Shown piece by piece: positions 17,749-25,866 of a DNA stretch of 64,000 nucleotides. Location of the stretch: contig NZ_CP007029.1 in the NCBI RefSeq assembly GCF_000227685.2, forward strand, positions 2,392,501 through 2,456,500. Reading direction: 5' to 3'. A model generated the notes under the pieces. It did not search any database and had not been told where the DNA came from. It saw nothing but the letters and a program-made list of their open reading frames with translations. Within the stretch, counting starts at the first letter, position 1; every line of letters begins with the position of its first letter. The position numbers and the translations under genes are program-made. The stretch comes from Thioalkalivibrio paradoxus ARh 1 (GTDB lineage Bacteria > Pseudomonadota > Gammaproteobacteria > Ectothiorhodospirales > Ectothiorhodospiraceae).

Positions 17749-18633
17749 TCAGGGCTTGAAGAAACGCGACATACCGGAGCCGGTGGCCAGCGCCCCAGGT
17801 AGAATACGATAGACCCAATACTCCGGGTCCTCTTCAACGAGTCGCCCCAGTCTGGCTGGCGGCACTCCGATTAACTGTTTGTGATCACGACTCAGATGGG
17901 CCTGATCGGCGTAACCTAATTCAGCAGCCAGCACGGCCAGCGGTGTTGAAGCTGGAGCCTGCCCATGACGGGCAAGCAGCAGTGCCATGCGCGCCAGCCG
18001 CTGATACGCCTTGGGGGACAGACCAAACTGCTGCAGGAAGCGTCGCTCGATTTGGCGCAGTGACAGACCGTAGTTCTGTGCCATTTCCCCAGGGGCAGTA
18101 TGCAGCAGAGCATCGCGCATCCAACGGGTATCACTTTCACCGAAGCGACCTCGACGCGACGCGGCTTGTCGAATCCAACCACGTAGACCCTCTTCAAGTC
18201 GCTGCATCATCATCTGCGGCGCCGCAGTAGCCATCTCATCAACGACGGCGTGCAGCCAACGGCAACCAAGTCCAGAGACCTCCTGTCGCCGATCGGCTAA
18301 GTTCTCGGGTGCGGCATCAAACAGGATGTCCCAACAACCGGGCGCAAAAACCACGACCAGGCAGCGAAACTGCCCCTCGGCCACCATTGTCGCTGAACTT
18401 CTCTGCGACCCCGAAACAAAGAGCTGCGGAAGCGGCACAATCCGGCCGGATTCGGCATCCAGCAGGCTCGCCTTCCCACTCAACACGAGGGTCAGCGTGG
18501 CCGTCGCTGAAGAGGGCAAGTGAGTGACCACTGGTACATCAGATGCTGCACCGTGACTCTGTACATAGAAGTCAATCCACGCCCTTAGATAAGGCGATGG
18601 CAATAAATACTTCTCACCGCTCAACTGAATCAT
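17749..18633 (-). CDS. AraC family transcriptional regulator
   Basis: A 294-residue regulator. The N-terminal 150 residues are a sensor-like beta domain. The C-terminal AraC/XylS double helix-turn-helix spans about residues 165-270 (AQNYGLSLRQIERRFLQQFG and LAAELGYADQAHLSRDHK). It is the first gene of the block transcribed leftwards and probably controls the adjacent amidase and GNAT genes. The cassette 5' boundary (18708) lies only 75 bp upstream of its ATG. Confidence 0.88.
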   Translation of the reverse strand: MIQLSGEKYLLPSPYLRAWIDFYVQSHGAASDVPVVTHLPSSATATLTLVLSGKASLLDAESGRIVPLPQLFVSGSQRSSATMVAEGQFRCLVVVFAPGCWDILFDAAPENLADRRQEVSGLGCRWLHAVVDEMATAAPQMMMQRLEEGLRGWIRQAASRRGRFGESDTRWMRDALLHTAPGEMAQNYGLSLRQIERRFLQQFGLSPKAYQRLARMALLLARHGQAPASTPLAVLAAELGYADQAHLSRDHKQLIGVPPARLGRLVEEDPEYWVYRILPGALATGSGMSRFFKP

Positions 18634-18702
18634 TTTTCAAGAACCCTATGAGGGTACAAGATACCACTGGTTTTTCCCCTATCGCAACGTCAGTTCATAG
18701 TC

Positions 18703-18750
18703 AGCTAACGCCGCGCTCACCGGCTTATCCGGTGCAGCGCATGGTTATAC
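18703..18750 (-). repeat. Integron attC site, cassette 3
   Basis: Minus strand: GTATAAC (R'') then arms GCGCTGCACCGG and GCCGGTGAGCGC, which pair with one extrahelical G, then GTTAGCT (R'). R'' is the exact reverse complement of the 5' end of its own cassette (G/TTATAC at 19576/19575). At 48 bp it is a short attC. Crossover is expected between 18709 and 18708. Confidence 0.9.
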
Positions 18751-18751
18751 G

Positions 18752-19555
18752 CTAACTCTGAGACGGGGCAGCAGCACTGCCTGCCAATATGCCACCGTCA
18801 ACATTCAACTCAATCCCCGTTACATACTTTGACTCATCAGAGGCCAAATACAGAGCAGCGTATGCAACATCTCGTGACTCACCCATTACTCCCAGCGGGA
18901 CATCAGCAGCTACCGCTTCAATGGCTTTTATACGCGATTCACCTTCCCCCAACATTGCATCCCACATAGGAGTCAAAATGGCACCAGGATGAATAGAATT
19001 ACACCGTATTGGATACTTCTGCTGCGCACAATACAAGGCGACTGTTTTTGTATGGTTTCGCACCGCCGCTTTACTGGCAGCATACCCTGCTGCGCCAGGA
19101 ATGCCGACAATGCCAGATCGTGATGAGATATTCACTATGCTTGCGGACTTCGATGTTTTCATTAGTCTGATAGCATATTTGCATCCAAGCGCAACGCCAT
19201 CTGAATTCGTTTGATGCACCATATGCCAACTATCAAGATCCAAGTTCTCCGGATCATGCGGCCCTTCCGATTCAAAAAACCCAGTTATCCCGGCGTTGTT
19301 TACAAGCACATCCAATCGACCGAATTGTTTGCTTATATATTCGCCAACTCGCTCCCAGTCTGATTCGCTGGATACATCCAGATGCTGATAGTTGGCATGA
19401 TCGCCAAGCCTGGAGGCTATCTCCTTTCCAGATTCATCGTTAATGTCAGATATAACAACAGACGCCCCTTCTTCAACAAAAAGCTCGGCTGTAGCCTGGC
19501 CGATCCCTCTTGCTGCCCCTGTAATTAAAACAGTTTTTCCTTCAAGTCTTGGCAT
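18752..19555 (-). CDS. Short-chain dehydrogenase/reductase, cassette 3 gene
   Basis: A 267-residue classical SDR oxidoreductase. The cofactor motif TGAARGIG is near residues 12-19, NNAG near 86, and catalytic Ser and Tyr-x3-Lys in ISSRSG...GYAASK near 143-160; the C-terminal VTGIELNVDGG strand is also typical. The Asp in VISDIND after beta-2 suggests NAD(H) preference. The gene starts 15 bp inside its cassette behind AAGGAG and ends 2 bp before attC, so it has no promoter of its own in the cassette and depends on upstream transcription. Confidence 0.9.
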   Translation of the reverse strand: MPRLEGKTVLITGAARGIGQATAELFVEEGASVVISDINDESGKEIASRLGDHANYQHLDVSSESDWERVGEYISKQFGRLDVLVNNAGITGFFESEGPHDPENLDLDSWHMVHQTNSDGVALGCKYAIRLMKTSKSASIVNISSRSGIVGIPGAAGYAASKAAVRNHTKTVALYCAQQKYPIRCNSIHPGAILTPMWDAMLGEGESRIKAIEAVAADVPLGVMGESRDVAYAALYLASDESKYVTGIELNVDGGILAGSAAAPSQS

Positions 19556-19569
19556 GAAATCTCCTTATC

Positions 19570-19656
19570 GTATAACGTCATCGATAAGCCGCGCCGCCAC
19601 CGTCTCTGGAATCTTGCGCGGCTGCATTCGGCGTCGGCTTGATCAGTTGGTTAGGC
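19570..19656 (-). repeat. Integron attC site, cassette 2
   Basis: Minus strand: GCCTAAC (R'') at 19656-19650, arms around CTGATCAAGCC and GGCTTATCGATG, then GTTATAC (R') ending at 19570. R'' is the exact reverse complement of the cassette's 5' end (G/TTAGGC at 20336/20335). Length is 87 bp. The preceding gene reads into it and ends at 19578. Confidence 0.9.
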
Positions 19657-20291
19657 GCGACCTTTTGGACTTCCGCGGGACTGAAACTGTCGGCTAGTGC
19701 TTGATAGAATTGTGTGCCTGCAAGATAAACGCCACTGCCGAATAGCGAGACTGCAATACTACCAGCTGCCAACCACCCCCCGACAGAAAGGTTCTTGACA
19801 AGCCAGGGGATCGTCACTTTCTCGGGTTTTGCTAATGGCAAGTAATGCTTTATCTTTTTTCCAACGCCTTTTGAAAAATATTCCCATTCATCCTTGGATA
19901 TAAGTAGGTCGCCAATACTGACGCGCCAAGGACAGTTTAATAGCCACTTTCCTTTCTTGGGGTCAAGATCTCTAGTCTCGTACAAAGCTCTGACTAGGGT
20001 CTTTCTGTTTGGGGCCTCGTTGGTTACGATATTTATGACGTCTTCAGGCCCAATATATTTGAGTTTCAGCGCCGGCCCATCTCCACCAACTAATACCATT
20101 GCCTCGTTAGTCCGCGTCCGAACGCCCTTACCCCCGTCTTCTGTTACGAACTCAGAGGTTTCCTCGTAATTCCTCGGCGCATGCTCCAGAACAGAAAAAA
20201 CAATCGTTCCGGACATGCCCAGCCGGAGAATCTGGTCTTTGCTTAGACCTGATTTCCCTGCAATCTCTTCAATAGTGAAATAGGCTAGCAA
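19578..20291 (-). CDS. Cassette 2 protein with HTH-like start and membrane helix
   Basis: A 237-residue protein of unknown function. The N-terminus looks like a short helix-turn-helix (FTIEEIAGKSGLSKDQILRL). The middle is a mixed alpha/beta domain, and one transmembrane helix lies near residues 168-190 (SVGGWLAAGSIAVSLFGSGV). The last about 25 residues (starting APNQLIKPTPNAAA) are translated from the attC site and are probably not part of the functional fold. GC is lower than in the chromosome. I do not recognise the family; a membrane-anchored DNA-binding protein is one possibility. Confidence 0.75.
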   Translation of the reverse strand: MLAYFTIEEIAGKSGLSKDQILRLGMSGTIVFSVLEHAPRNYEETSEFVTEDGGKGVRTRTNEAMVLVGGDGPALKLKYIGPEDVINIVTNEAPNRKTLVRALYETRDLDPKKGKWLLNCPWRVSIGDLLISKDEWEYFSKGVGKKIKHYLPLAKPEKVTIPWLVKNLSVGGWLAAGSIAVSLFGSGVYLAGTQFYQALADSFSPAEVQKVAPNQLIKPTPNAAAQDSRDGGGAAYR

Positions 20292-20329
20292 TCTCTAAAA
20301 CCCCAGTGCTGTCTGATGCCCTGTGTGTC

Positions 20330-20392
20330 GCCTAACGCCAAGCTAAGGGGCGCGCAGCGAAGCGGAGTGTCCCTTTGAGCGACGTGTTATGT
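20330..20392 (-). repeat. Integron attC site, cassette 1
   Basis: Minus strand: ACATAAC (R''), arm CGCTCAAAGGGAC, loop, arm GCCCCTTAGCTTG, then GTTAGGC (R'). R'' is the exact reverse complement of the cassette's 5' end (G/TTATGT at 20851/20850). Length is 63 bp. Cassette 1 is therefore 20336-20850. Confidence 0.93.
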
Positions 20393-20398
20393 TTTTGT

Positions 20399-20827
20399 TT
20401 AATTTGCATTCAAGTGCTTAAAGTCTTTCCCGCACAAATCGGTATTTGTTACCAGTTTCCTCGATAAGAGATCATTTCTAATTGATGCAACAAAATCGCC
20501 CATTGCCTTTTCTTTCACCTCATCCGTTGACGGGTTAGATGCATAAACTGTATTTAAAAACTCATACCCTTTTAAAATGACATCGTCCGGACAATATAAC
20601 CAACACCGATTTAGCTGGGTAAGAAATTCCGATTTTAGTTCATTTGCGTTGTTTGCCCCGACATAAAAGCCTTTAAGGCAACGCAGTAATTCTCTGTAAC
20701 TTTCCTCTTTCCTTTGATATTGCTCCCAAACTCGTTTACGCCATTCGTTAACGAACCAAGCGATAATTGCCCCAAAAAGAGGGGCAGCAAACTTCCAAAA
20801 GTCTACTGATCCAAGAATTTCAAACAT
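20399..20827 (-). CDS. Cassette 1 protein, unknown function
   Basis: A 142-residue protein starting 23 bp inside the first cassette. A hydrophobic segment at about residues 8-28 (VDFWKFAAPLFGAIIAWFV) is a likely membrane anchor, followed by a mostly helical, charged soluble domain (WRKRVWEQYQRKEESYRELLRC). The gene is AT-rich compared with the chromosome. As the cassette nearest attI it would be the most recently acquired and best transcribed. I do not recognise a function. Confidence 0.75.
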   Translation of the reverse strand: MFEILGSVDFWKFAAPLFGAIIAWFVNEWRKRVWEQYQRKEESYRELLRCLKGFYVGANNANELKSEFLTQLNRCWLYCPDDVILKGYEFLNTVYASNPSTDEVKEKAMGDFVASIRNDLLSRKLVTNTDLCGKDFKHLNAN

Positions 20828-20844
20828 GACTCACTCGTTTTGAA

Positions 20845-20877
20845 ACATAACTACAATTCGGCGGCGAAATCGGCGGA
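20845..20877. other. Integron attI site (proximal part)
   Basis: The minus-strand core GTTATGT at 20851-20845 marks the junction of attI with cassette 1; crossover falls between 20851 and 20850. It lies between the divergent integrase gene and the first cassette gene, as in all integrons. The outer limit of attI cannot be fixed from sequence alone. Confidence 0.75.
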
Positions 20878-20905
20878 TTGCAATGCGCCGATAATGCCAT
20901 ATAAT
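20878..20905 (+). promoter_or_regulatory. Sigma-70 promoter of intI
   Basis: TTGCAA at 20878-20883 and a consensus TATAAT at 20900-20905 are separated by 16 bp. Transcription would start near 20912, leaving about 75 nt before the integrase ATG. The leader contains a GGGGCC-T-GGCCCC hairpin at 20938-20950. No LexA box of the CTGT-N8-ACAG type is seen. Confidence 0.7.
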
Positions 20906-20987
20906 CCCGGCACACGCAGGGTAGGGTCCTGTTTTTCGGGGCCTGGCCCCAGGATACGTGGCGGTAACTCAGGGAGGAAACGTGGCC

Positions 20988-21963
20988 ATGGAAACGCCCC
21001 GTCCACCGCGGCTGCTCGATCAGGTTCGCGAGCGCTGCCGTGTCAAGCATTACAGCCTGCGCACCGAGCAGGTGTACGTTCATTGGATTCGCCGGTTCAT
21101 CGTGTTTCACGGGAAGCGGCATCCGCGCGAGATGGGCGCTCCGGAGGTGGAGGCGTTCCTCAGTCACCTTGCGGTACATGAGAACGTGGCTCCTTCCACA
21201 CAGAATCAGGCGCTGGCGGCGATCCTGTTCCTGTATCGTGAGGTACTCGGAACGGACCTCCCCTGGCTCGACGGCGTAACACGCGCGAAAAAGCCGCCAC
21301 GGGTGCCGGTCGTGCTCACCCGCGAGGAAGTGCGTGCGCTCCTGGCGCGCCTTGATGGTGTCCACTGGCTCTTGGCGAGCCTGATGTACGGGTCGGGGGC
21401 TGCGGCTGATGGAGGCTTTGCGTCTGCGGGTCAAGGACGTGGACCTGGAACGGCGCGAGATCACGGTGCGCGAGGGGAAGGGAGCAAAGGACCGGCGCAC
21501 TCTCCTGCCTGCATCGCTGATCGAGCCGCTGCGGGTGCAGCAAGGGCGTGTTCGGCTGCTGCATTCGGCCGACCGCTCCGAACGCCTCGCGCCCGTGTGG
21601 CTGCCACATGCGCTGGAACGAAAATACCCGAACGCTGGGCACGAACTGGCCTGGCAATTCCTGTTTCCGGCAGCGCAGCCTGGAGTCGACCCGCGAACGG
21701 GGGTCAGGCGAAGGCACCATTTGCACGAATCTGCGATACAACGTGCCATCCGCTCGGCCGTGCGCGCGAGCGGAATTCTGAAGCCGGCCAGCAGCCACAC
21801 GTTGCGGCATTCCTTTGCGACCCATCTGCTCGAGGCGGGCTACGACATACGCACCGTGCAGGAGCTGTTGGGGCACAAAGACGTTTCGACTACGCAGATC
21901 TACACGCACGTGCTCAATCGTGGCGGGCGCGGGGTGCTGAGTCCGTTGGATGCAGGCGGATGA
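20988..21963 (+). pseudogene. intI: Integron integrase IntI, frameshifted
   Basis: The gene encodes a tyrosine recombinase that would recombine attI and attC sites. Features are the core-binding domain (YSLRTEQVYVHWIRRF), the IntI-specific insert ([12 protein letters not shown]...FPAA), the [10 protein letters not shown] box and the nucleophile Tyr in [11 protein letters not shown], which together separate IntI from other recombinases. A run of five G at 21395-21399 breaks the frame within [17 protein letters not shown]; with four G the frame would be continuous (about 325 residues). The start is the ATG at 20988 behind GGGAGGAAAC; a GTG at 20982 is also possible. Orientation is opposite to the cassettes, as expected. 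Confidence 0.93.
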
Positions 21964-22372
21964 AACCCAGGATGCACCGCGGTTCACGCTACCGCCGTTC
22001 GTGTGGAGAGCGTTTCGAGGCGGACGAGCGGGCCTGGGCATGCGATGGTCTCATCCTTGAGCGGGGGACATTTTTTGGAATTTAGTCCGGCTTTCCAAGG
22101 GTTGCAAACACGGACCCCCTCCGGTCAACGATCGCGGGGTACACACGGGTCGTTCCGCCGCCAGGATTGGCTTTGAGGCGCTGGGCATTGAGCAGCGTCG
22201 GTACCGCCATTTGCGTTCCGGTACCGAACCGGTGGAGAGTGCGACGGGGCAATGGTGCTTTGGCAGGAAGCTGGCCTCTGTCGCGCAGGCCGGGTCACGG
22301 CCCGCGGCTGCCGCGGGTTGAAGGCTCCGGGCCGCGCCATCCCCGATTCGTACCGTTGACCGATGGTGCACG
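21964..22372. other. Region between intI and the DNA glycosylase gene
   Basis: About 410 bp with no recognisable gene, RNA or repeat. A T-rich patch (ACATTTTTTGGAATTTAG, near 22068-22084) follows the integrase but has no clear hairpin. Confidence 0.4.
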
Positions 22373-22993
22373 ATGCCGATACCCGAGTACTGGGAGCGCG
22401 CCTGCGCGGATCTTGCCGGGACTGACCCGGTAATGGCCGCGCTGATCGCGCGCTATCCCGACGCGGTGCTGACGACCCGTGGCGACCCGTTTCAGACGCT
22501 GGCGCGCGCGATCGTCGGGCAGCAGATTTCGGTGAAGGCCGCCGACAGCGTCTGGCAGCGGTTCGCGGCGTTTGTGGGCTCGGTCCGGCCGGAGCAGATC
22601 GTGGTACTGGAGCTGGAGTCGCTGGCGGCCTGCGGCCTGTCGCGGCGCAAGGCCGAGTATCTGCGGGATCTGGCTGGCCACTTCGTCGATGGCCGCATTC
22701 AGCCGGCCCGTTGGGAGAGCATGACCGACGAGGCGGTGATCGCCGAGCTCGTCGATGTGCGTGGGATCGGCCGCTGGACCGCGGAGATGTTCCTGATCTT
22801 CAACCTGCTGCGGCCCGACGTCTGGCCGGTCGACGACATCGGCCTGCAGAAGGCGGTCGCGCTGCATTACCTCGACAATGAACGCCCCACGCCCCGGACC
22901 CTGCGGCGCCACGGCGAGCGGCATGCGCCGTGGCGCACGGTTGCCACGTGGTACTTGTGGCGCAGCCTGGATCCGACCGTGGTGCTGTATTGA
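22373..22993 (+). CDS. DNA-3-methyladenine glycosylase II-like protein
   Basis: A 206-residue HhH-GPD superfamily base-excision glycosylase. It would remove alkylated purines such as 3-methyladenine from DNA. The helix-hairpin-helix with its Gly-rich loop is VRGIGRWTAEMFLIF near residues 127-141, and the catalytic Asp lies in PVDDIGLQKA near residues 150-152. The FQTLARAIVGQQISVKAA segment near 43-60 is typical of the short AlkA-like type, without the extra N-terminal domain of E. coli AlkA. It stands alone between the integron and the IS1182-type element. Confidence 0.88.
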   Translation: MPIPEYWERACADLAGTDPVMAALIARYPDAVLTTRGDPFQTLARAIVGQQISVKAADSVWQRFAAFVGSVRPEQIVVLELESLAACGLSRRKAEYLRDLAGHFVDGRIQPARWESMTDEAVIAELVDVRGIGRWTAEMFLIFNLLRPDVWPVDDIGLQKAVALHYLDNERPTPRTLRRHGERHAPWRTVATWYLWRSLDPTVVLY

Positions 22994-23030
22994 CGGCCAC
23001 GGCGAAGCTCGCCCTGTGCGCGGATGCACG

Positions 23031-23132
23031 GTAGGGCGGAAGAGGCCGCAGGCCGTCATCCGCCGCTGCAGCGCCCGGGGTCGCGCGGAGGGGTTCGGTT
23101 CTTCCTGGCGCTGCTTGGCGGATGACGCTGCG
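23031..23132. repeat. Palindromic repeat, copy 1, left part
   Basis: It begins GTAGGGCGGAAGAGGCCGCA and ends GGCGGATGACGCTGCG, matching the cores at 39675 and 48700. The repeat is cut after CTGCG by the IS1182-type element; the missing end CTGCGCTCTTCCGCCCTAC is at 25011-25029. Confidence 0.88.
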
Positions 23133-25010
23133 AGACTGTGAAAGTATTCGCCCCGAGTCTCGGTTCGGGTGCGGCGGCTTGGTAGAATCGGCGCACGCTG
23201 TGATGCCCCTCACGCGCTGTGGCGATGGAGGAAAGCCGATGCTGAGTGAGTCCGAGGCTGCACCACCGGAAGCGTTGACCCTGTGGCCGTCCCCGGAGGA
23301 CGGTGGACCCCCGGCGGCGGCCGGTCCGGAGCCGCGCCCGCCGTTGCCCCGGTCGCGGCGGTACAAGGAAGGGCCGTCGGGAGAGCAGCCGCTGCTGCTG
23401 CCGGCGTGTGTGGACGACTACGTGGCGGCGAACCATCCGGTGCGGGCGATCGCGGCCTACGTGGAGATGCTGGACCTGGAACGGTTGGGCTTTCGGCATG
23501 CCGGGGGTGAGCGCACCGTAGGGCAACCGGCGTACGCGCCCGGCGATCTGCTGAAGTTGTATCTCTATGGCTATCAGGAGCGGGTGCATTCCAGCCGGCG
23601 TCTGGAGGCGGAGTGCCGCCGCAACCTCGAGGTGATGTGGTTGCTGAACGGGCTGCGCCCGAACTATCACACGATTGCTGATTTTCGTAAGAACAACGCT
23701 GCGGCACTGAAGGCGGCGAACCGGGAGTTTGTGCTGCTGTGCCGGGAACTGGGGCTGGTCGGCGGGACCCGGGTGGGGGTGGACGGAAGCTTCTTCCACG
23801 GCAATGCGAGTGCCGCCAGTGTCAAGACCAAGAAGCAGTTGGCAGCGGAGCTGGCCGCACTGGAACAGGACATCGAGGGCTACCTGGCAACGCTGGAGCG
23901 AGGGGACGCCGACGCAGCGGCGACCGAAGCGGCGACGGTCAGCGCGCAGTAGCTTGCGGATCTGCAGGCGCGCGCGCAGCACCGACGGGAGCAACTCGAG
24001 GAGTTGGCCCGGACCGGCGAGACCCAGATCTCGCAGACCGATCCGGACGCCCGGCGTCTGAGCAAGAACGGGCAGAAAGTGACCGGCTACAACGTGCAGA
24101 GCGTGGTCGATGACCAGCACCACCTGATCCTGACCCACGAGGTCACCAACGCCGGGAACGACCTAGGCCAACTGGTGCCGATGGCGGAACAGGCCCGGCA
24201 GATGCTGATCGATGGGCAGACCACGGAGGCCGCACAGCCGCTCGAGGTGCTGGCCGATGCCGGTTATTTCACCGAGTCCGACATCGCGGCCTGCGCATCG
24301 CGGGGCATCGTGCCGTATGTGCCGGTTCCCGAGAAGACCGGTGCGGCCGAGCGGGCCGGCCGTCTGAGCGCCCGGGAGTTTGTCTACGATGCCGAACAGG
24401 ACCGGTACCGCTGTCCGGGTGGGGAAGCCCTGCACCCGTATGGCCAACCGGACATCCGTAACGGCGTGGACTACCGGCGCTACCGTAGCCGCGCTTCGGT
24501 CTGCCAGTCCTGTCCTCTGAAGGCGCAGTGCCTGCCGCCGGCCGGCAAGCGTCGGGAGATTCTCCGCTCCGAGCACACCGAGGCGGTGGAGCGGCATCGA
24601 GAACGGATGCAGGCGGCACCGCAGGTGATGCGCCAGCGCGCGGCGCTCTGCGAACACCCGTTCGGTACCCTGAAACGCTGGCTGGGCTGGGACCACTTCC
24701 TGGTGCGGGGGTTTGACAAGGTGCGCGGTGAGATGGCGATGATCGTGCACAGCTACAACTTCCGCCGCGTACTCAGCATCCTGGGGGTTGCGGCCTTCAT
24801 CGCCTACTGCCAAGCGCGGGGCGTTGCGCGCGGCTTTCTTGCGGCTTGGTACGGGCTTCTCGAGCGCCTCTGCCAGCCGTTCTGGGGTCACGATCACTCG
24901 TGGCCCATGGCCGGGACCGTTGGCGGCTCGTGCCGTCAACGCGCGGCTTCGTTCGTCCCAGTGCGTTTCACGCCTGCTCCCTAGCATCGGTGCCCATTCT
25001 TTCACGGTCT
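23133..25010 (+). mobile_element. IS1182-type insertion sequence
   Basis: The ends are inverted repeats: AGACTGTGAAAGTAT at 23133 and, reverse-complemented, AGACCGTGAAAGAAT ending at 25010. The 5-bp duplication CTGCG flanks it at 23128-23132 and 25011-25015. Removing the element and one CTGCG rebuilds a complete copy of the palindromic repeat, so the boundaries are exact. Length is 1878 bp with one transposase gene. Confidence 0.93.
23239..24984 (+). pseudogene. IS1182 family transposase with an internal amber codon
   Basis: The frame starts at the ATG at 23239 after GGAGGAAAG and would give 581 residues. It contains the N-terminal DUF772-like region (AYAPGDLLKLYLYGYQERVH), the DDE segments VGVDGSFFHG, SQTDPDARRL and VLADAGYFTESDI, a Cys-rich insert (CQSCPLKAQC) and the end HPFGTLKRWLGWDHF. 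An in-frame TAG at 23950-23952 splits it after 237 codons, between the first DDE strand and the rest, so the element is probably immobile unless the stop is suppressed. Confidence 0.88.
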
Positions 25011-25029
25011 CTGCGCTCTTCCGCCCTAC
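25011..25029. repeat. Palindromic repeat, copy 1, right part
   Basis: CTGCGCTCTTCCGCCCTAC completes the repeat begun at 23031. Its first five bases are the target duplication made by the IS1182-type element. Confidence 0.88.
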
Positions 25030-25104
25030 GCGGGGTTGGGGGGCTGATCCGGATGGTGGTGGTACGGATCGCTTGGCAGGGCGTGGTTCTCCGTGCTCGG
25101 GCGT

Positions 25105-25509
25105 CCCCCCCCCCCCGAGCCTTTCGTGCGGGTGGGAGCGGGCGTTCCATTGCGCATTCCCCCGTTCGACGGCCTATGCTGATCGGGAGTGAACTCTGGG
25201 TTTGCGTCCGGGATCGCGTGGGCGGTGCACCGCTGCCTGCTGGTCCGCGATTCCGTGCGTCCGACGTCACGCCCGGTTGCCGGGCCGGATCGCGAGGGCA
25301 CGATGAAGCGGGATTCCAGTGTGAGCAAACCGCCGGTGGCGGTGCCGTTGCCGGGTGAGCCCTACCCGCTCGGGGCCACGTTCGATGGCAAGGGCACGAA
25401 CTTCTCGCTGTACTCGGAGATCGCGGAGCGCGTGGAGCTCTGCCTGTTCGACGCGAACGGCAGGCAGACCGCCGCGCACGATCTGACCGAGGTCATCGCG
25501 CTGTGCTGG
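25105..25509 (+). repeat. Direct repeat copy 1 (glgX 5' region)
   Basis: This stretch matches 34664-35067 with only about three substitutions after a length difference in the C run at its start (12 C here, 7 C at 34666). It covers about 190 bp of upstream DNA and the first about 205 bp of glgX. The weaker match may extend upstream to about 25060. The pair brackets the Rhs locus. Confidence 0.92.
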
Positions 25510-25551
25510 CACGCGCGCTGCACGAGGTGAACCGGCTCTCCGCGTTTTGAC
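25303..25551 (+). pseudogene. Remnant of glgX/treX with internal deletion
   Basis: The remnant starts with the same ATG and sequence as the intact gene at 34860 ([20 protein letters not shown]). At GCTGGCACG (about 25505) it jumps to sequence matching the intact gene near 35943, about 880 bp further on (GCTGCACGAGGTG...CGGCTCTCCGCGTT). Both endpoints share GCTGGCA, so the deletion probably arose by recombination at this short homology. The joined frame stops after a few codons (25530) and the similarity ends near 25550. Confidence 0.85.
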
Positions 25552-25866
25552 GCGGCGAAGACCTGCGGATAAATCCCGTGTCCTCGCCAATTCCTCAGAC
25601 CATCGGACCGAATGCTTCCGGCCGCCGCGCTTGTGCCCCCGGGCAGCGCTGTGGTACTTCTTTTTGCTTTTAGTCGCACAGGGAGTGTGCGTACGGCTGC
25701 ATCGCTAGGGACTGGATGTCCGGGTGCCACCGCCGGTGGCCTTGAAACCCGTGTTAGTCCGGCCCGATTGGGGCGGAGACGTATCCGCCCCTCGATCGCA
25801 CCACGTTTAGCCGCCAACGGCCTCCCTGCGCATCCGGAAACGATCAGGCAAGGGAGTAGCGTCTCC
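25552..25866. other. Upstream region of the Rhs gene
   Basis: No gene is recognised in these 315 bp. They hold a perfect 8-bp inverted repeat, GGGGCGGA at 25770-25777 and TCCGCCCC at 25784-25791, about 75 bp before the Rhs start. It may be an operator or attenuator; no T run follows. Confidence 0.45.

Noticed and set aside
20878-20905. LexA-controlled (SOS) integrase promoter
   Set aside because: Many intI promoters carry a LexA box, but no CTGT-N8-ACAG motif overlaps this one.
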